From NCBI GenBank assembly GCA_963754285.1, contig CAVWFN010000007.1, positions 186,001-250,000 of the forward strand: DNA of 64,000 bases, in the 5' to 3' direction. This DNA is from RYN-133 sp963754285. Lineage in GTDB: Bacteria; Actinomycetota; Actinomycetes; Mycobacteriales; Jatrophihabitantaceae. Under the pieces are notes generated by a model. It ran no database searches. It worked only from the letters and a program-made list of their open reading frames with translations, and had not been told where the DNA came from. This document shows, in pieces, positions 61,819 to 64,000 of the stretch. Position numbers and translations under genes: made by a program. Positions within the stretch are counted from its first letter, which is position 1, and each line of letters starts with the position of its first letter.

Positions 61819-63309
61819 GTGATCAGGCGATTTGCCACAGCAGCGCTCATCGGCACAGCCCTTCTCGTCGTCCCCGCGGCTCCTGCAGCGACTGCGGCGA
61901 CGACGTCGCGGCACATCCAGCGCGGTCTCGACATCGCGCAGCAGTATGCGGCAGCCAACGGGATGCGTACCGGGATCGCGGTCCTGAACCTCCGCAGCGG
62001 CCAGATCTGGCAGTCCGGTGCTGCGCGGCAACGCTTCGCGTCGGCGTCGGTCGTGAAGGTCATGATCGCGACGCGGTTACTGCTCAGCGGACAGATGCAC
62101 GGGACGGTGGCCGAGCGCGCGAGGTCGATGATCACCGCATCGGACAACAAGGCGGCGTGGGCGCTCTACCCACGCGTCGGACGCGACCACCTGCTCCCGT
62201 GGCTCGAGGCGCACTACCACCTGTCGGGCATCGGCGCCCCGCCGACGATGCACGGCGTCTGGGGCAGCACGCAGATCACCGCGCGCGGCATGGTGCGTTT
62301 CTACAACGCGATCCACGACGACCACGTCGTGTGGCCGTGGCTGCTCCGCACGATGCATGCCTACAAGCAGGTCAGCGCCAACGGTGAGCCCAATGCGTTC
62401 GGTCTCGCCAAGGCCGCGCCGAAATCCGCGGTCAAGAACGGATGGGACACCGACCGCGACGTGCAGCATCCGGCCAACGCGATCATCAACACGACCGGCA
62501 TCACCATCAACGACCACTGGGCCGTGGCGATCCTGTCCGAAGGGCCGCACGATCTCTACTACGCGCCCGGCGAGCAGATCGTCACCGGCGAAGCCGTGCG
62601 CGTCATCCGCGGAATCACCGGCGGCCCGATCCCGCCGGTACCGGCTCCGCGCACCGTCGTGCTCGACCCAGGTCACAACGGCGGCAACAGCACGCACCTG
62701 CGGCAGATCAACCGGCTGGTCTACGCGGGCTACGGTCGCTACAAGCCGTGCAACACGACGGGCACCGAGACCAACGCCGGCTACCCGGAGCACGCGTTCA
62801 CCTGGTGGGTGGCCAATCGCGTGCGCAGCCTGCTGATCGCGCATCACATCCGCGTGATCATGACGCGCAGCAGCGACACCGGCGTCGGTCCGTGCGTCAA
62901 TCGCCGGGCGGCGATCGAGAGCACCAAGGGCGTCAGCGCATCCATCGCGATCCACGCCGACGGCGCTCCGTCGTCCGACCACGGATTCCACCTGTGCGTC
63001 GACAGCCGCCGACCTGTGGGCGCAAGCGCGGCAACGGTGCAGCTGACGCGGCAGCTCAACGCTGACCTGCACCGCACACTCGCATCGTCGTCCGGGCTCA
63101 CCGTCGCCAACTATGTCGGCAACAACGGCTATTACTACCGTGACGACCTGGCGGGGTTGAACCTGTCCAAGAGCCCGACGGCGTTCCTCGAGCTCGGCAA
63201 CATGCGCAACGCATCCGATGCGGCGAAGCAAAGTTCGTCTTCTGGACGGGGGCGGATCGCTGCGGCGATCACGCGTGGGATCCTGGCCTACCTGAACTCG
63301 CTCCCCTAG
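61819..63309 (+). CDS. Secreted fusion of a beta-lactamase-fold serine hydrolase and an N-acetylmuramoyl-L-alanine amidase
   Basis: A 496-residue exported protein. The signal peptide (FATAALIGTALLVVPAAPA) is followed by a class A beta-lactamase/PBP-like domain with S77-x-x-K80 in ASVVKVM, S108-D109-N110, and K206-N-G in place of KTG. The second domain (about 275-495) is an Amidase_3 zinc hydrolase with ligands H286 (DPGHNGG), E324 and H379 (AIHADG), and E458 (FLELGN). It probably acts on cell-wall peptides outside the membrane. The start is GTG. The next gene begins 8 bases after its stop. Confidence 0.88.
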   Translation: MIRRFATAALIGTALLVVPAAPAATAATTSRHIQRGLDIAQQYAAANGMRTGIAVLNLRSGQIWQSGAARQRFASASVVKVMIATRLLLSGQMHGTVAERARSMITASDNKAAWALYPRVGRDHLLPWLEAHYHLSGIGAPPTMHGVWGSTQITARGMVRFYNAIHDDHVVWPWLLRTMHAYKQVSANGEPNAFGLAKAAPKSAVKNGWDTDRDVQHPANAIINTTGITINDHWAVAILSEGPHDLYYAPGEQIVTGEAVRVIRGITGGPIPPVPAPRTVVLDPGHNGGNSTHLRQINRLVYAGYGRYKPCNTTGTETNAGYPEHAFTWWVANRVRSLLIAHHIRVIMTRSSDTGVGPCVNRRAAIESTKGVSASIAIHADGAPSSDHGFHLCVDSRRPVGASAATVQLTRQLNADLHRTLASSSGLTVANYVGNNGYYYRDDLAGLNLSKSPTAFLELGNMRNASDAAKQSSSSGRGRIAAAITRGILAYLNSLP

Positions 63310-63317
63310 GACGGCGC

Positions 63318-64000
63318 ATGAACCCGATGCGGTTGACCGGACCGCCCATGCCGATGCAGCTCGGCGGGGCGCCCGTCCCCACCGTCGGTCGGGTGCGCAT
63401 GTATGTCTGCGGCATCACGCCCTACGACGTCACGCATCTCGGGCACGCGGCGACCTACATCTGGTCCGATCTGGTCGACCGGGTGCTGTCGTGGCACGGC
63501 CACACCGTCACCGTCGCGCGCAACGTCACCGACGTCGACGACGTGCTGTTCGCCGAGGCGCGCCGACGCGGCGAGTCGTACTCGATGATGGCGACGCTGC
63601 AGCGTGCGACGTTCGAGTCGACCATGGCGACGCTGCGGGTGCGCGTCCCCGACCACTCGCCCACCGCCGCCCAGGCGGTCGGTCACGTGGTCCAGTTGGC
63701 GACGGCGCTGCTCGCGCGCGACCGGGCCTACGTGCGCGGCGGGACGGTCTACGCGCGCACTGCATCAGCCGCCGACGGCCTCGACCGCGACACCGCACTG
63801 CGCCTCTCGGCGGAGTACCACGACCACCCGGACGCGCCGGACAAGGACGATCCCTTCGACGTCGCCGTCTGGCAGGAGACCAAGGACGAAGAGGTCAGCT
63901 GGCCGTCGCCGTGGGGCGAGGGTCGGCCGGGCTGGCACGCCGAGTGCGCGGCGATGGTGCTTGCCCTCTACGGCCCGAGCGTCGACATCCACTGCGGCGG
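63318..64000 (+). CDS. MshC/CysS-like class I ligase, N-terminal part
   Basis: The gene runs off the window end; 227 residues are visible. The HIGH-type region is MYVCGITPYDVTHLGHAATY, with NVTDVDD and later SWPSPWGEGRPGWHAECAAM and HCGG, which supply the zinc ligands of the CysS/MshC group. GITPYD...THLGHAATY resembles the mycothiol ligase MshC (cysteine plus GlcN-inositol) more than cysteinyl-tRNA synthetase, whose motif reads GPTVYD...HIGNAR. The C-terminus that would decide is missing. The start is 8 bases after the fusion hydrolase. Confidence 0.7.
   Translation, partial: MNPMRLTGPPMPMQLGGAPVPTVGRVRMYVCGITPYDVTHLGHAATYIWSDLVDRVLSWHGHTVTVARNVTDVDDVLFAEARRRGESYSMMATLQRATFESTMATLRVRVPDHSPTAAQAVGHVVQLATALLARDRAYVRGGTVYARTASAADGLDRDTALRLSAEYHDHPDAPDKDDPFDVAVWQETKDEEVSWPSPWGEGRPGWHAECAAMVLALYGPSVDIHCG

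Overview
The window is a GC-rich stretch of an actinobacterial (Actinomycetota) chromosome. The evidence is the gene content and order: ribonuclease E with an IF2-like N-terminus next to rplU-rpmA-obgE-proB-proA, mreBCD with mrdA and rodA, folC-DUF4233 behind valS, tandem clpP1/clpP2 with clpX and tig, mycothiol-linked and F420-linked protein families, and a DUF222/HNH gene. GTG starts and four-base stop/start overlaps are frequent. The genus cannot be fixed from the sequence; a Frankia-related lineage (for example the Jatrophihabitans neighbourhood) is a guess. No rRNA, CRISPR array, intact insertion sequence or prophage was seen. Two tRNA genes are present, Pro(TGG) and Gly(TCC).

Layout. 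0-3.3 kb: a TetR regulator with a mycothiol-type enzyme, and a secreted GH5 glycosidase broken by one frameshift. 3.3-15.2 kb: a minus-strand housekeeping block (proA, LapA-like protein, proB, obgE, rpmA, rplU, rne, a radical-SAM pair of unknown role, ACC deaminase). 15.2-22.6 kb: an EamA exporter, then the rod-shape operon mreB-mreC-mreD-mrdA-(small ORF)-rodA, preceded by ndk. 22.6-27.3 kb: a TasA-like surface-protein operon with its own ER-type signal peptidase, divergent from a response regulator/histidine kinase pair, with a single-domain receiver protein nearby. 27.5-34 kb: DUF4233, folC, valS, M3 peptidase. 34-36.2 kb: MFS exporter and Gfo/Idh/MocA oxidoreductase. 36.2-40.4 kb: clpX, clpP2, clpP1, tig with a ClgR-like site. 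40.5-43.4 kb: a Tat-type multicopper oxidase behind an iron-box-like sequence, then an NfeD-like protein and a flotillin. 43.5-51.8 kb: tRNA-Pro, a frameshifted penicillin acylase, cinA, a large membrane protein, an ABC-2 exporter and a VOC protein. 52-57.2 kb: a decaying stretch with a DUF222/HNH pseudogene and a kelch-like pseudogene around intact LLM oxidoreductase, hemerythrin and SigE-type sigma genes. 57.2-64 kb: a toroid-fold protein, two VOC proteins, an MFS transporter, several small proteins, tRNA-Gly, a serine hydrolase-amidase fusion, and the start of an MshC/CysS-like ligase that runs off the end.

The most unusual observations are a nested palindromic element built on the core AGTGGTCA, found in full at two intergenic sites and in part at a third; the TasA-like operon facing a two-component system; a secreted protein joining a beta-lactamase-fold domain to an amidase domain; an iron-box-like operator in front of a multicopper oxidase; a small ORF locked by overlaps between mrdA and rodA; and frameshift damage limited to accessory genes. 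I did not find an obviously new defence or mobile system.
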